Shown: positions 44,667 through 53,901, numbered from the stretch's first letter. The stretch is 64,000 bases of DNA from Micavibrio sp. UBA7689 (GCA_002482805.1 DLGR01000045.1:206385-270384); one strand, 5' to 3'. The notes: generated from the letters alone by a model not told the origin. Numbers and translations are program-made.

Positions 44667-46007
44667 TTAGCGTTTCGCGAGATTCTTTTCCAGCCAGTGA
44701 ATATTGTATTTGCCGGAAATAAATTCCTCTTGCTGGAAAATCCATGCATGGAGCGGGAGCGTGGTTTTTACCCCCTCCACCACCGTTTCGGCAATCGCGC
44801 GGCGCATGCGTGCAAGGCATTCTTCGCGGTTTTTGCCGCTGACTATCAGCTTGCCGATCATGGAATCGTAATATGGAGGAATTGAATACCCGCCATAGAT
44901 GGCGGAATCGAAACGCACGCCCAAACCGCCCGGCGCGTGGAATTGCGTGATCTTGCCAGGTGAAGGAGCAAACGTGTCGGGGTCTTCGGCGTTGATGCGG
45001 ATCTCGATCGCATGGCCGCGCAACTTGATGTTTTCCTTGTTCAAGGATAGCGGCAATCCTGCGGCCACCTTGATCTGCTCCGCAATTAAATCGATGCCCG
45101 TGATTTGTTCGGTGACGGGGTGCTCTACTTGAATCCGTGTGTTCATCTCCATGAAATAAAATTTGCCTTCTTCATAGAGGAACTCGATGGTGCCCGCGCC
45201 GACATAACCCATTTTGCGGATAACATCCGCCGCAAGCGTGCCGATATAATCCCGCTCTTTCGCCGTAAGAACGGGCGAGGGGGCTTCTTCGACCAGTTTC
45301 TGGTGGCGGCGCTGGATGGAACAATCGCGCTCGCCTAAGTGAATTCCGTTACCGTGCTTGTCGCCGAAAATCTGGATTTCAATATGGCGCGGTTTTTCGA
45401 GATATTTTTCAATGTATACGGTGTCGTCGCCAAAATTGGCTTTGGCCTCGGAGCGTGCGGTCGAATACATCTCCGAAAACTGGTCTTCGGAACGCACAAC
45501 CTTCATGCCTTTGCCGCCCCCGCCCGATGCTGCCTTGATGATGACAGGGAAACCCGCTTCGCGGCAGAATTGCAAACCTTGTTCGACGGATGTAACCGCG
45601 CCGTCCGATCCCGGAACGACGGGAAGGCCTAGCGCCATAACCGTTTGTTTGGCACGCACTTTGTCGCCCATGCTTTCGATATGTTCGGGTTTGGGCCCGA
45701 TGAACGTGAAACCATGCTCTTCCACCATGCGTGCGAACATTTCGTTCTCGGATAAGAATCCGTATCCGGGGTGGATCGCTTCCGCACCCGTTACGGCTGC
45801 AGCGGTCAGAATTGCGGGAATGTTCAGGTAAGAATCTTTGGCTGAAGGTGGACCGATACAAACGCTTTCATCGGCCAGTCGCACGGCCATGGAATTGGCA
45901 TCCGCCGTGGAATGCACGGCAACCGATTGAATGCCCATCTCGCGGCAGGCGCGAATGACGCGCAAGGCTATTTCGCCACGGTTTGCTATCAGGATTTTTT
46001 TAAACAT
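44667..46007 (-). CDS. accC: Acetyl-CoA carboxylase, biotin carboxylase subunit
   Basis: The 446-residue product is the ATP-grasp enzyme that carboxylates biotin on AccB: KILIANRGEIALRVIRACRE, the glycine loop ASGGGGKGMKVV, and the EMNTRIQVEHPVTE catalytic segment. AAGGA precedes the ATG. It makes carboxybiotin for fatty acid synthesis. It normally follows accB directly; here a GNAT gene lies between them (10 bases after it ends, accC begins). The length is usual. Confidence 0.97.
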   Translation of the reverse strand: MFKKILIANRGEIALRVIRACREMGIQSVAVHSTADANSMAVRLADESVCIGPPSAKDSYLNIPAILTAAAVTGAEAIHPGYGFLSENEMFARMVEEHGFTFIGPKPEHIESMGDKVRAKQTVMALGLPVVPGSDGAVTSVEQGLQFCREAGFPVIIKAASGGGGKGMKVVRSEDQFSEMYSTARSEAKANFGDDTVYIEKYLEKPRHIEIQIFGDKHGNGIHLGERDCSIQRRHQKLVEEAPSPVLTAKERDYIGTLAADVIRKMGYVGAGTIEFLYEEGKFYFMEMNTRIQVEHPVTEQITGIDLIAEQIKVAAGLPLSLNKENIKLRGHAIEIRINAEDPDTFAPSPGKITQFHAPGGLGVRFDSAIYGGYSIPPYYDSMIGKLIVSGKNREECLARMRRAIAETVVEGVKTTLPLHAWIFQQEEFISGKYNIHWLEKNLAKR

Positions 46008-46017
46008 AGTTTCGTCC

Positions 46018-46500
46018 TTACAGTTTCTTCTTCATCAAAGGCTCGCCGTCTTTGTGGTAACCCGAACGGTCCGTTACCGTGCCGATCGTCACATATCCCA
46101 GTTTTTCGTACATCTTCTCCGCCGTGCCCGTGAAAAGATAAATTTCTTCGTACCCGTAAACGTCTTTTGCGTATTTCTCGACATGCGCGCACAAGGCTTG
46201 TGCAATGCCGCGCCCACGATACCGCGGATGAACGTAGAGGGAACTGAACCAAGGCTTTAAATCTTCCCGTTCGATATGGTCGTTCTTTTTCAAGCGCGCC
46301 ATGCCTACAGGTTGTTCCCCCACCATCGCTATCCATGTCATGGGAAGCATTTCATCTTTGATACTTTCCACGTAGTCTTCATACACTTTCATCAAATTGC
46401 GGGTGGGAACCTGTGATCCCCATTCCCCGTAACTCCATGCCACGCAAGCATCAACCAACTCGGTTTTTTCGGTCAGGGGGATAATGGTGAAATCCTCCAT
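46018..46500 (-). CDS. GNAT-family acetyltransferase between accB and accC
   Basis: The 160-residue product has the GNAT acetyl-CoA pyrophosphate-binding motif HPRYRGRGIAQALCAHVEKY and the preceding beta-strand LKPWFSSLYV. The substrate is unknown. It starts 46 bases after accB and ends 10 bases before accC, inside the fatty-acid initiation operon, where such a gene is unusual. Its placement suggests co-expression with acetyl-CoA carboxylase, possibly acting on a protein of the same route; this is inference. Confidence 0.87.
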   Translation of the reverse strand: MEDFTIIPLTEKTELVDACVAWSYGEWGSQVPTRNLMKVYEDYVESIKDEMLPMTWIAMVGEQPVGMARLKKNDHIEREDLKPWFSSLYVHPRYRGRGIAQALCAHVEKYAKDVYGYEEIYLFTGTAEKMYEKLGYVTIGTVTDRSGYHKDGEPLMKKKL

Positions 46501-46546
46501 GAACTTGATGGGCCTTTCGCTGTGAGAAATCTGTGAGTGTGAAATC

Positions 46547-47014
46547 TTATTCGATGACCATCAGGACGTCGCCATACTCTACAGGCTTGCCGGCTTCCAC
46601 CAATATTTGTGTGACCGTTCCGCCTTTGGAGGCCTTGATCGGGTTCATGACTTTCATGGCTTCGATGATAAGCAACGTATCGCCTTTGGCAACCGTGTCG
46701 CCTTTCTTGACGAACGTGGGCGCGCCTGGTTCCGGCGCGAGATAGGCGGTGCCTACCATCGGGCTGGTAATCGCGCCCGGGTGATCGCCGGTGATCGTGC
46801 CTTGCGGGGCCGTGTTGGCCTTTTGCGGCTGCGTCGGATCCGACGGCATTGCATTGACGTTGGCGGGGGCATAGCTGCCTTGGGGTGCGCCGAGGAAAGC
46901 GCCGCCTTTGTTGACGCGGATCATCTGATCGCCTTCGGCGACTTCGATCTCTGTGAGGCCCGTTTCGGTCAGAAGTTCCGCCAGCTGGCGGATGGCTTTA
47001 GAATCAATCTTCAT
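46547..47014 (-). CDS. accB: Acetyl-CoA carboxylase biotin carboxyl carrier protein
   Basis: The 155-residue product has an N-terminal helical part, an Ala/Pro/Gln linker (ANVNAMPSDPTQPQKANTAP) and the biotinyl domain with the biotin-accepting Lys121 in EAMKVMN. It carries carboxybiotin from AccC to the transferase. It begins 81 bases after aroQ. The accA and accD genes are not in the window. Confidence 0.97.
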   Translation of the reverse strand: MKIDSKAIRQLAELLTETGLTEIEVAEGDQMIRVNKGGAFLGAPQGSYAPANVNAMPSDPTQPQKANTAPQGTITGDHPGAITSPMVGTAYLAPEPGAPTFVKKGDTVAKGDTLLIIEAMKVMNPIKASKGGTVTQILVEAGKPVEYGDVLMVIE

Positions 47015-47095
47015 GAATCCCGTCGTTTGTTTTGTTGTCCTTCAAACGCCCTTGAATAGAGAAAAAACCCTGAAAAGTCAAAGGAATCGGCCTAA

Positions 47096-47548
47096 TCAGC
47101 CTTTTGCTAATGTGGACAAGGCCTTGATAGCGTCGGCATAGCCATCTGCCCCCTTACCTTTGATGGTTTTGGCCGCCACTGGCGATATATATGAAAAATG
47201 ACGAAATTCTTCGCGTGTTTCGGGATCGGATAGATGAACCTCGATGATTGGCACCGTAAGCAGTTTCAGCGCGTCATGAATTGCTACCGACGTGTGCGTA
47301 TATCCACCCGCGTTGATAATAATACCCGCGATGTTCTCGCGCTCTTCTTGGATCCACGTTACCAATTCACCTTCGTGGTTGCTCTGGCGAAAATCGACGG
47401 TGTAGGTGAGCTCGCCCGCTTTTTCCACGCACATAGTGCGAATGTCGGCAAGTGTTTGCCTGCCATAGATTTCAGGTTCGCGTGTCCCCAGCATGTTGAG
47501 GTTCGGCCCGTTGAGGATCAGGATTTTTTTACTGGGCTGGGTGTTCAT
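47096..47548 (-). CDS. aroQ: 3-dehydroquinate dehydratase type II
   Basis: The ATG at 47548 gives 150 residues; a longer frame from 47623 would overlap the copper chaperone gene too far. Motifs are LNGPNLNMLGTREPEIYG and NAGGYTHTSVAIHDAL with the catalytic Tyr/His regions. It converts 3-dehydroquinate to 3-dehydroshikimate in aromatic amino acid synthesis. The start overlaps the end of the PCuAC gene by 20 bases. aroQ next to accB is common in alphaproteobacteria. Confidence 0.96.
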   Translation of the reverse strand: MNTQPSKKILILNGPNLNMLGTREPEIYGRQTLADIRTMCVEKAGELTYTVDFRQSNHEGELVTWIQEERENIAGIIINAGGYTHTSVAIHDALKLLTVPIIEVHLSDPETREEFRHFSYISPVAAKTIKGKGADGYADAIKALSTLAKG

Positions 47549-48242
47549 GCTGATGCTCGGTTGTAGCCGGTACGGCAGATTGTTCAGGCGTTTGCAGTTT
47601 TTTGATGGTTTCCCTAAGCGCACCCGGAGGAGACATCATTTTCTGAGCCGGATGATGGACATGAGCATCAGCGGAAGGTGCAATTACTTTAACGGGAATG
47701 GTTGCATCTTTGGCATTTTCAAAATCCAGCGTGACCTCGAATGTATCTCCTTCCAGCAAAGGTTTGGTAAGTCCCAATATCATGATGTGGTAACCCGCCG
47801 GGTTTAATACCAGGTGGTTTTTGGACTTGATCGCAAACTGCCGCACTTTACGCATAGTTGCTGTGCCGTTTTCATCAATTGTTGTTTTGTGCAGTTCTGC
47901 CGCTGTTCCGACAGTGGCTGTTACGCTATTGAGATTATCTGCTCGTGGATTCGGATTGCTGATCCTCAGAAACACCGCGCCGGTGCTGGCGCCTTTCGCT
48001 GTGGCGAAAGCTGTAGCCTCGCCGAATTTCAATTCTATCGGATCTACCGGTTTTTGAGGTCTTGATTTTTTTGTCTCTTCTTCTTCTTTTTTCTTCTTGC
48101 CCATTGCTTGGCGCAGAAGTAGCGGCCCACTTTTTTCAGACCTTTGTTGTGCTTGCTCTTCTTGTTTTTTATCATCGCAGCCGACAAGGTATAACGAGAG
48201 TGCAGTCACGGCCATCAGGGAAAGCAGGGAAAAGCGGCGCAT
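47529..48242 (-). CDS. PCuAC-type periplasmic copper chaperone, lipoprotein
   Basis: The 237-residue product has a lipobox (LVGC, Cys22), a charged linker with a Lys/Glu run (KKKKEEEETKK) and a PCuAC domain with the metal motif around ELHKTTIDENGTATMRKV and NPAGYHIMILGL. The end is His-rich (HVHHPAQ; EHQHEHPAQ). PCuAC carries copper to cytochrome oxidase with SCO proteins such as the one at 9.1-9.8 kb. It is inserted between dsbA-like genes and aroQ. AAGGA precedes the ATG. Confidence 0.92.
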   Translation of the reverse strand: MRRFSLLSLMAVTALSLYLVGCDDKKQEEQAQQRSEKSGPLLLRQAMGKKKKEEEETKKSRPQKPVDPIELKFGEATAFATAKGASTGAVFLRISNPNPRADNLNSVTATVGTAAELHKTTIDENGTATMRKVRQFAIKSKNHLVLNPAGYHIMILGLTKPLLEGDTFEVTLDFENAKDATIPVKVIAPSADAHVHHPAQKMMSPPGALRETIKKLQTPEQSAVPATTEHQHEHPAQ

Positions 48243-48256
48243 ACAAAATGTCCTTA

Positions 48257-48874
48257 TTATCTATTGTTTTCTTGCCTTACCATGCTTGTAAGGTCTGACA
48301 GCGTCAAGGGCCTATCCTGCTGGTAAATCGTCTTGTTGATCATGAAAGCGGGGGTTATTTTGAGGTTAGCGCGAATAGAGGCGGACGCGTTGTTTTTCGC
48401 CATTTCCTGCACTTTTTCCTCTTCTGCTTCACGCATCATTTTATCAAAATCAACATCGTAAAGCGCGGCAGTTTCACGGAAGAATTTTTCGGCCAAGGGT
48501 CCGCGCAAAGAATATTTATAGGCGGTGAAGGCTTTATCCATATCTGCGAATTTCCCCTGTAAGCCTGCGGCCAAGAGCATTTCTGCTGCCATTTCCGCAT
48601 CACCAACGGCATAAGGCACTGGCCGTACGATAAGCCGCACATTAGGATTTTTCGCGGCATAATCCATCATGAGCAAATGCGTGTCTTTGCAGTATTCGCA
48701 ATCATAATTCATAAATTCGACAATGGTCGGTCCTTCGCCATTGCCTTTTTGCAGAATGAGAAAATCCGCAGGCGGCGTCTGCAGGAAGTGCCAGTAATTC
48801 CGTACCTTTACGATTTCATAAATCGCATAACATGCGGCTAGAGCGATGCATGCTATGCAAATTCGGAAAAACAT
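48257..48874 (-). CDS. DsbA-family thiol-disulfide protein, second copy
   Basis: The 205-residue product has an N-terminal hydrophobic anchor (MFFRICIACIALAACYAIYE) and a thioredoxin-like fold with CEYC (Cys59, Cys62) and the cis-Pro segment KITPAFMI. It starts six bases after the first DsbA-like gene, so the two are an operon. It may be an anchored oxidant or isomerase for periplasmic proteins, perhaps the copper chaperone encoded just downstream. Confidence 0.9.
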   Translation of the reverse strand: MFFRICIACIALAACYAIYEIVKVRNYWHFLQTPPADFLILQKGNGEGPTIVEFMNYDCEYCKDTHLLMMDYAAKNPNVRLIVRPVPYAVGDAEMAAEMLLAAGLQGKFADMDKAFTAYKYSLRGPLAEKFFRETAALYDVDFDKMMREAEEEKVQEMAKNNASASIRANLKITPAFMINKTIYQQDRPLTLSDLTSMVRQENNR

Positions 48875-48880
48875 CGGCGG

Positions 48881-49621
48881 TTACTGTTTCTTAGAGGCGC
48901 GCAATTCCTTGATCGTGTTTTGAATCACTTCGTAAGGAATATAGCCGCGGAAAACCTTGTCTTCGATCAGGAAGCCGGGTGTGCCTTGAATGCCGAGTTC
49001 CTGCGCTTTACCGATATGGGTTTTGATTTCCTGTTCTACTTCGGCGGAAGCTTTGTCCTTGGCTAGCTTGTCCATATCCAGTTTCAGGTCTTCGCCGATC
49101 TTTTTATAAACCGACTCATCCTTGCCTCCCTGGTGTTGCATAAGGGCGGTGTGGTATTCGAAATATTTGTTCTGGCGCTTTGCGGCCAATGTCCATTTAG
49201 AGGATTCCAATGAATCGGGCCCCAAGATCGGCATATCATAAAATACTATTTTGACGTTCTTGTCGTCTTTCAAAAGTTTCTGGATTTCTTCAAAGGCCTT
49301 TTTGCAGTAACCACAGTTGAAATCGAAAAATTCCACGATCGTGATATCGCCGTCGGGATTACCCGCGATCGACATATTTTTTTCTGTTTTCAGGGAAGCC
49401 AAAAGCTCTTTCGCTTTTACGGATGCTTTCGCATTGGATTCTTCTTCCTGCTTCGCCTGATATTTGTTGACGCTCTCGATTAAAAGCTCGCCGTGTTCAA
49501 GCACATATTGATGAACCAACGCCTCGACCTCTTTTTTCTGCTCGGGGGTCATTTCGGCTTTGGCAGCCATCGGAAGTACGAAAGTTGCAGCAGTCATCAG
49601 GGCGAGAGGTAAATATTTCAC
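48881..49621 (-). CDS. DsbA-family thiol-disulfide protein (ScsC/Com1-like)
   Basis: The start is a GTG at 49621 with AGGAG eight bases upstream. The 246-residue product has a signal peptide (about 1-22, AAKA), a helical region of about 60 residues (KKEVEALVHQYVLEHGELLI), then a thioredoxin-like domain with CGYC (Cys103, Cys106) and a cis-Pro segment GIQGTPGFLI. The helical lead resembles ScsC/Com1-type DsbA proteins that can multimerise. It forms disulfides in the periplasm. Confidence 0.92.
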   Translation of the reverse strand: MKYLPLALMTAATFVLPMAAKAEMTPEQKKEVEALVHQYVLEHGELLIESVNKYQAKQEEESNAKASVKAKELLASLKTEKNMSIAGNPDGDITIVEFFDFNCGYCKKAFEEIQKLLKDDKNVKIVFYDMPILGPDSLESSKWTLAAKRQNKYFEYHTALMQHQGGKDESVYKKIGEDLKLDMDKLAKDKASAEVEQEIKTHIGKAQELGIQGTPGFLIEDKVFRGYIPYEVIQNTIKELRASKKQ

Positions 49622-49708
49622 GGCGTAATCTCCTAAGGTGGAATAAAAATTTCTAAATTTCAGGGGTTATACTATCTTACCTTAAATGTTTTGGGCAGGG
49701 CAAAAGCA

Positions 49709-51058
49709 TCAACTATCCTCACGGTCCTTATTGCTTTGTACATAACTTAGAATGTCGTTGGCGCGAATCCAGTCGGGGGAGCCTGTTTTCAGGCCCTTCA
49801 GGGCGGCTTCGGCCTGCGCTTCTGCATAGTCGTATTTGTTCTGTAGCAGTGCTTCTTCGGCCAGATGGAGCTTGGCGCGGGTTTCATCGCCTGTTCTGCC
49901 ATAGGCAGTAGCCATCAGGCGGTGGATGCGCGAATTGCGGGGTTCCGTTTTCAGGGCGACGCGCAAATTCTGTAAAGCGTCCTGCAGTTTTTTAGAATCA
50001 CTACCTGCAGTTTCTATCTGCGCGTGGGCGAGGGCGATGCGGATCAAACCGGCGTCTGGTTTTTGGTTGATGGCTTTTTGATAAAGCGGAATCGCCTGCG
50101 GCAATCTGCCGAAATCGACCAGCATCTGTCCTTTGAGTTCGAGGAAATAAGGATTGTTAGGCTCCGCCGCCAAAAGTTTATCTGAGAGCGATAACGCCTT
50201 CGCCACATCGTTGGTGCGGTATGCCGCAACAGCTCGCGCCGTCAAGGCCTCGATCGAATTGTCTTTGTCGTCATACGTCCACGCCACCTGCTGCGGATTG
50301 ATATAACCGTTGAGTTTGGCGAGCATCATCTTGTGTTGCTTCTTCCATTCTTCGGGAATGGCTTTGTCTTTATACGCGGATTGCTCTACACGGGCCTCGA
50401 TTGTCTCAATACGATCACGGGTCAAAGGGTGGCTCTGCACATATTCGGATTGCTGTGAGGAGGGTAGCATTTCCTGCCCCTGCAGTTTGTGCATGAAAGT
50501 ACCGAAACCCGTGGGATTTATTTGCGCGGCATCGAAATAACGAAGCGCCGCTTGGTCGGCGCTGGATTCAAAAGTGCGCGAATACTTCAAGAATCCACGC
50601 TGCGCCATGCCCGCACCGCCCGCACCGATCACGGTTGCCGCTTCACCCTTGCCGGTGGCGATCGCCGCACCCACGCCCAAAATCATTGCAAGCATACTTT
50701 CATACGATGCCTGTTCCATGATCGCTTTGCCGCGCACCAGATGCCCGCCCGCGATGTGGCCCAATTCGTGCGCCATAACGGCCTGCACCTCGCCTGGTGA
50801 ATCTGTTTTTTGCAAAAGTCCGGTGTTGAGAAAAATATTCGCCCCGCCTGCGACGAACGCATTTATACGGTCATCCTGCACGATGATGATTTTGACTTGG
50901 TCTGGACTCATGCCGGCTGCAGCGAAAATCGGCTTGAACCATTCGCCCATATATTCCTCGATCTCGGTATCGCGGATAACGGTCTGGGCGTGCGCCGGGA
51001 TCGAGGCGCACAGCACGAGGGCCACAATGAAAATACGGATCAAGCTACAAATCTTCAT
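49709..51058 (-). CDS. M48 metalloprotease with TPR repeats (BepA-like)
   Basis: The 449-residue product has a signal peptide (ending PAHA, about residue 24), a zincin with HELGH (97-101) and a later FESSADQAALRYFDA ligand region, then C-terminal TPR-type repeats (AEPNNPYFLELKGQMLVDFG). BepA proteins act in the periplasm on misassembled outer membrane proteins and LptD. AAGGAAT precedes the ATG. It is the first gene of the long minus-strand operon. Confidence 0.93.
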   Translation of the reverse strand: MKICSLIRIFIVALVLCASIPAHAQTVIRDTEIEEYMGEWFKPIFAAAGMSPDQVKIIIVQDDRINAFVAGGANIFLNTGLLQKTDSPGEVQAVMAHELGHIAGGHLVRGKAIMEQASYESMLAMILGVGAAIATGKGEAATVIGAGGAGMAQRGFLKYSRTFESSADQAALRYFDAAQINPTGFGTFMHKLQGQEMLPSSQQSEYVQSHPLTRDRIETIEARVEQSAYKDKAIPEEWKKQHKMMLAKLNGYINPQQVAWTYDDKDNSIEALTARAVAAYRTNDVAKALSLSDKLLAAEPNNPYFLELKGQMLVDFGRLPQAIPLYQKAINQKPDAGLIRIALAHAQIETAGSDSKKLQDALQNLRVALKTEPRNSRIHRLMATAYGRTGDETRAKLHLAEEALLQNKYDYAEAQAEAALKGLKTGSPDWIRANDILSYVQSNKDREDS

Positions 51059-51132
51059 GGCATTCCTTATGAAACCGAATTATGGTGAAAGTGGGGCTTG
51101 TTAAGCCCCTCAACTATAACAAAAAGTTAGTC

Positions 51133-51486
51133 ATGGCCCTAGCCCAAATAGCATATGAATGGATGGATCTTATCTGGGTTCCGGTCGCGTTGGTCAGCGT
51201 AGAGCGCGGCAAACGGCTTCTCACGCTCGGTTTCATCGGCTTGTGTGTTCTCGCGCTTCGCCTGCAGATCGAACTCTTCCGTGATCTGGGTTTTTCGCGC
51301 GGCTATCTGGGCTTCATGGAATCCGATATTTTCCCGCGCGGCATCATCACCTACGGTATTTTCACCGCGTTCTTTTTGATTCTGGCTTTCTATTCCAAAG
51401 GCTCCGACAAAAACGTACATATGGCGGCCTCCATCTCGATACTGATAGCCGCCTTTTGCGTTTCTTCCTTTGTTATGGTGTTATAG
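51133..51486 (+). CDS. Small membrane protein of unknown function
   Basis: The product is 117 residues from 51133 (MALAQIAYEWMDLIWVPVAL), or 134 from 51082; neither start has a good ribosome-binding site. Three or four membrane segments are visible (LLTLGFIGLCVLAL; GIITYGIFTAFFLILAF; SISILIAAFCVSSFV). I do not recognise a family. It is 5 bases before rlmE on the same strand, so it is probably co-transcribed. Confidence 0.65.
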   Translation: MALAQIAYEWMDLIWVPVALVSVERGKRLLTLGFIGLCVLALRLQIELFRDLGFSRGYLGFMESDIFPRGIITYGIFTAFFLILAFYSKGSDKNVHMAASISILIAAFCVSSFVMVL

Positions 51487-51491
51487 CCGCC

Positions 51492-52127
51492 ATGAAGAAA
51501 ATCAGAACTGCCAAAGGACGCAAAATTTCCTCGATCAAATGGCTGGAACGCCAGTTGACGGACCCTTACGTGCAAAAGGCGAAATCCGAAGGATACCGCT
51601 CCCGCGCCGCTTATAAGATCATGGAGATAGACGCCAAGGCACATATTCTGAAACGTGGCCAACTCGTTGTGGATCTGGGCGCTGCTCCCGGCGGCTGGTG
51701 TCAGGTCGCGGTGAAAAAGGGTTGCAAGGTTGTTGCTATCGATATTCTCGAAATGGATGAAATAGCGGGCGTAAAATTTTTTCAAATGGATTTCATGGAC
51801 GACGCCGCGCCGCAAGTATTGATCGATGCGCTCGAAGGTGAGAAAGCGGATGTCGTCATGTCCGACATCGCGCACAACACGATTGGTCACAGAAATACCG
51901 ACCATACGAAAATCATGTTGCTGGTCGAAGCGGGCTATGATTTCGCGTGCGAGGTTTTAAAACCCGGCGGCGCTTTTGTGGCCAAAGTGTTTCAAGGCGG
52001 CACAGAAACCGAACTTCTCACGCGCATGAAAAAAGACTTCCGCACGGTGAAACACATCAAACCGCCGTCTTCGCGCAAAGAATCTCCCGAGACGTATGTG
52101 GTCGCACAGGGCTTCCGCAAGGCTTGA
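51492..52127 (+). CDS. rlmE: 23S rRNA (uridine-2552-2'-O)-methyltransferase
   Basis: The start at 51492 gives 211 residues. The SAM-binding motif VDLGAAPGGWCQVA and the K-D-K-E catalytic set are present: Lys in AAYKIM, Asp in VMSDIAHN, Lys in VAKVFQGG, Glu in SSRKESPETYVV. The usual SDMAPN motif reads SDIAHN here (Pro to His), a notable but tolerable change. RlmE modifies U2552 late in 50S assembly. The guaB promoter overlaps its stop codon. Confidence 0.94.
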   Translation: MKKIRTAKGRKISSIKWLERQLTDPYVQKAKSEGYRSRAAYKIMEIDAKAHILKRGQLVVDLGAAPGGWCQVAVKKGCKVVAIDILEMDEIAGVKFFQMDFMDDAAPQVLIDALEGEKADVVMSDIAHNTIGHRNTDHTKIMLLVEAGYDFACEVLKPGGAFVAKVFQGGTETELLTRMKKDFRTVKHIKPPSSRKESPETYVVAQGFRKA

Positions 52128-52152
52128 GAAATCAGTTGGCATAAGGTATAAT
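52124..52152 (+). promoter_or_regulatory. Sigma-70 promoter upstream of guaB, overlapping the rlmE stop
   Basis: TTGAGA (52124-52129), a 17-base spacer and TATAAT (52147-52152). The start at about 52159 gives a leader of about 250 bases before guaB. The leader holds GGCCGC-TATA-TGCGGCC and the 7-1-7 palindrome GTGGACTTAGTCCAC (52234-52248) but no open frame I can support. Confidence 0.65.
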
Positions 52153-52407
52153 AAAGGAAGAAACAGGGCCGCTATATGCGGCCTTAATGTTGGGCCACAT
52201 TAACCGGATGCCGGCGCTCAAATCCTAAAAAATGTGGACTTAGTCCACCAACATTAACCATCCGATTTTGCTTTCCGCATAAAAAATACACCGAACGAAC
52301 TGAACAAACATGAATGTTGGTCGGGATTTAGGGAAAAATATCTTTACTTTTACCCTGAAACGACTATATATGCCCTGCAAACGACGCATTAAAAGAAAGC
52401 GGTTTGC

Positions 52408-53898
52408 ATGGCCAAGACAATCTCCCCCTCGATTCTGATCCCCGAAGCCTACACGTTCGACGACGTGTTATTGCTCCCCGGCGCGTCCGATGTCTTGCCC
52501 GATGCGGTTAACACCCAGACCCAACTGACTAAAACCATCCGCCTGAACATTCCGTTGCTGTCATCCGCAATGGATACGGTGACGGAAACCGAAATGGCGA
52601 TTGCCATGGCACAAAATGGTGGTCTTGGTATCTTGCACCGTAATATGTCCGTCGCCGAACAAGCCGAAATGGTCCGTCGCGTCAAACGTTACGAAAGCGG
52701 CATGGTCGTCAATCCGATCACAATAGATCCAGATTCCACCTTGGGTCAGGCCTTGGCAGTCATGCGTCAGCACAGCATTTCCGGTATTCCCGTCACGGAA
52801 AAAAGCACGGGCAAATTGGTCGGCATTCTGACCAACCGCGACGTACGCTTTGCAGAAAATATGAACCAGCCAGTGCGCGAGTTGATGACCGCGCAAAACC
52901 TCGTAAAGGTTTATAACAAAGTCACAAAAGAAGAAGCGCGCAAGTTGCTCCACAAACACCGCATCGAAAAACTGCTGGTCGTCGATAACAACGAACGCTG
53001 CATTGGTTTGGTCACGGTAAAAGATATCGAAAAGGCCCAGAAATTCCCGAACGCGTGCAAAGACGATAAAGATCGCCTACGCGTCGGTGCCGCCATCGGC
53101 ACGGGTGAGAATTCCATGGAGCGCGCTGAAGCTCTGGCCGATGCGGAACTGGATGTATTGGTTGTTGATACCGCGCACGGCCATTCCAAAGGCGTTATAC
53201 AAATGGTCGAAAAAGTGCGAAAACTACGCACGAATGGTTTACAGATCATCGCAGGCAACATCGCTACGGGCGAAGCCGCGAAAGCGCTTATCGGCGCTGG
53301 CGCAGATGCGGTGAAGGTCGGTATCGGCCCTGGTTCAATTTGCACCACGCGCGTAGTCGCTGGCGTGGGCGTTCCACAATTGACGGCTATCATGAATGTC
53401 GCCGAAGAAGCATCGAAACACGGCATCCCCGTGATTGCGGATGGCGGCATCAAATATTCCGGTGACTATGCAAAGGCAATTGCCGCAGGCGCGGATGTCG
53501 CCATGATGGGCGGCGCGTTTGCAGGAACGGACGAAGCGCCAGGCGAAATCATTCTTTACCAGGGCCGCTCTTACAAATCATATCGGGGCATGGGTTCCGT
53601 CGGCGCGATGAGCGCAGGTTCTGCCGACCGTTATTTCCAAGGCAACGTAAAACAAACCAACAAACTTGTGCCTGAAGGTATCGAAGGACGTGTGCCCTAC
53701 AAAGGCCCTGTCAGCAACGTCATTCACCAGATGGTGGGCGGTTTGCGCGCCGCTATGGGCTATACGGGTTCCGCCACGATTGCTGACATGAAAAAGAACG
53801 CGCAGTTCGTGCGCATGACAGGTGCTGGTTACAAGGAAAGCCACGTGCATGATGTCACCATCACGGCCGAGGCGCCCAACTACAGAACCGAAAGCTGA
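52408..53898 (+). CDS. guaB: Inosine-5'-monophosphate dehydrogenase
   Basis: The 496-residue product has the catalytic loop Cys in GPGSICTTRVVAGVGVP, two CBS domains in the middle (SGIPVTEKSTGKLVGILTNR) and ADGGIKYSGDYAKAIAAGAD. It oxidises IMP to XMP with NAD, the first step to GMP. An AAAGAAAG-like site precedes the ATG. The gene has its own promoter near 52124-52152. It is not next to guaA. It converges with a small membrane protein, leaving three bases. Confidence 0.97.
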   Translation: MAKTISPSILIPEAYTFDDVLLLPGASDVLPDAVNTQTQLTKTIRLNIPLLSSAMDTVTETEMAIAMAQNGGLGILHRNMSVAEQAEMVRRVKRYESGMVVNPITIDPDSTLGQALAVMRQHSISGIPVTEKSTGKLVGILTNRDVRFAENMNQPVRELMTAQNLVKVYNKVTKEEARKLLHKHRIEKLLVVDNNERCIGLVTVKDIEKAQKFPNACKDDKDRLRVGAAIGTGENSMERAEALADAELDVLVVDTAHGHSKGVIQMVEKVRKLRTNGLQIIAGNIATGEAAKALIGAGADAVKVGIGPGSICTTRVVAGVGVPQLTAIMNVAEEASKHGIPVIADGGIKYSGDYAKAIAAGADVAMMGGAFAGTDEAPGEIILYQGRSYKSYRGMGSVGAMSAGSADRYFQGNVKQTNKLVPEGIEGRVPYKGPVSNVIHQMVGGLRAAMGYTGSATIADMKKNAQFVRMTGAGYKESHVHDVTITAEAPNYRTES

Positions 53899-53901
53899 TT
53901 G

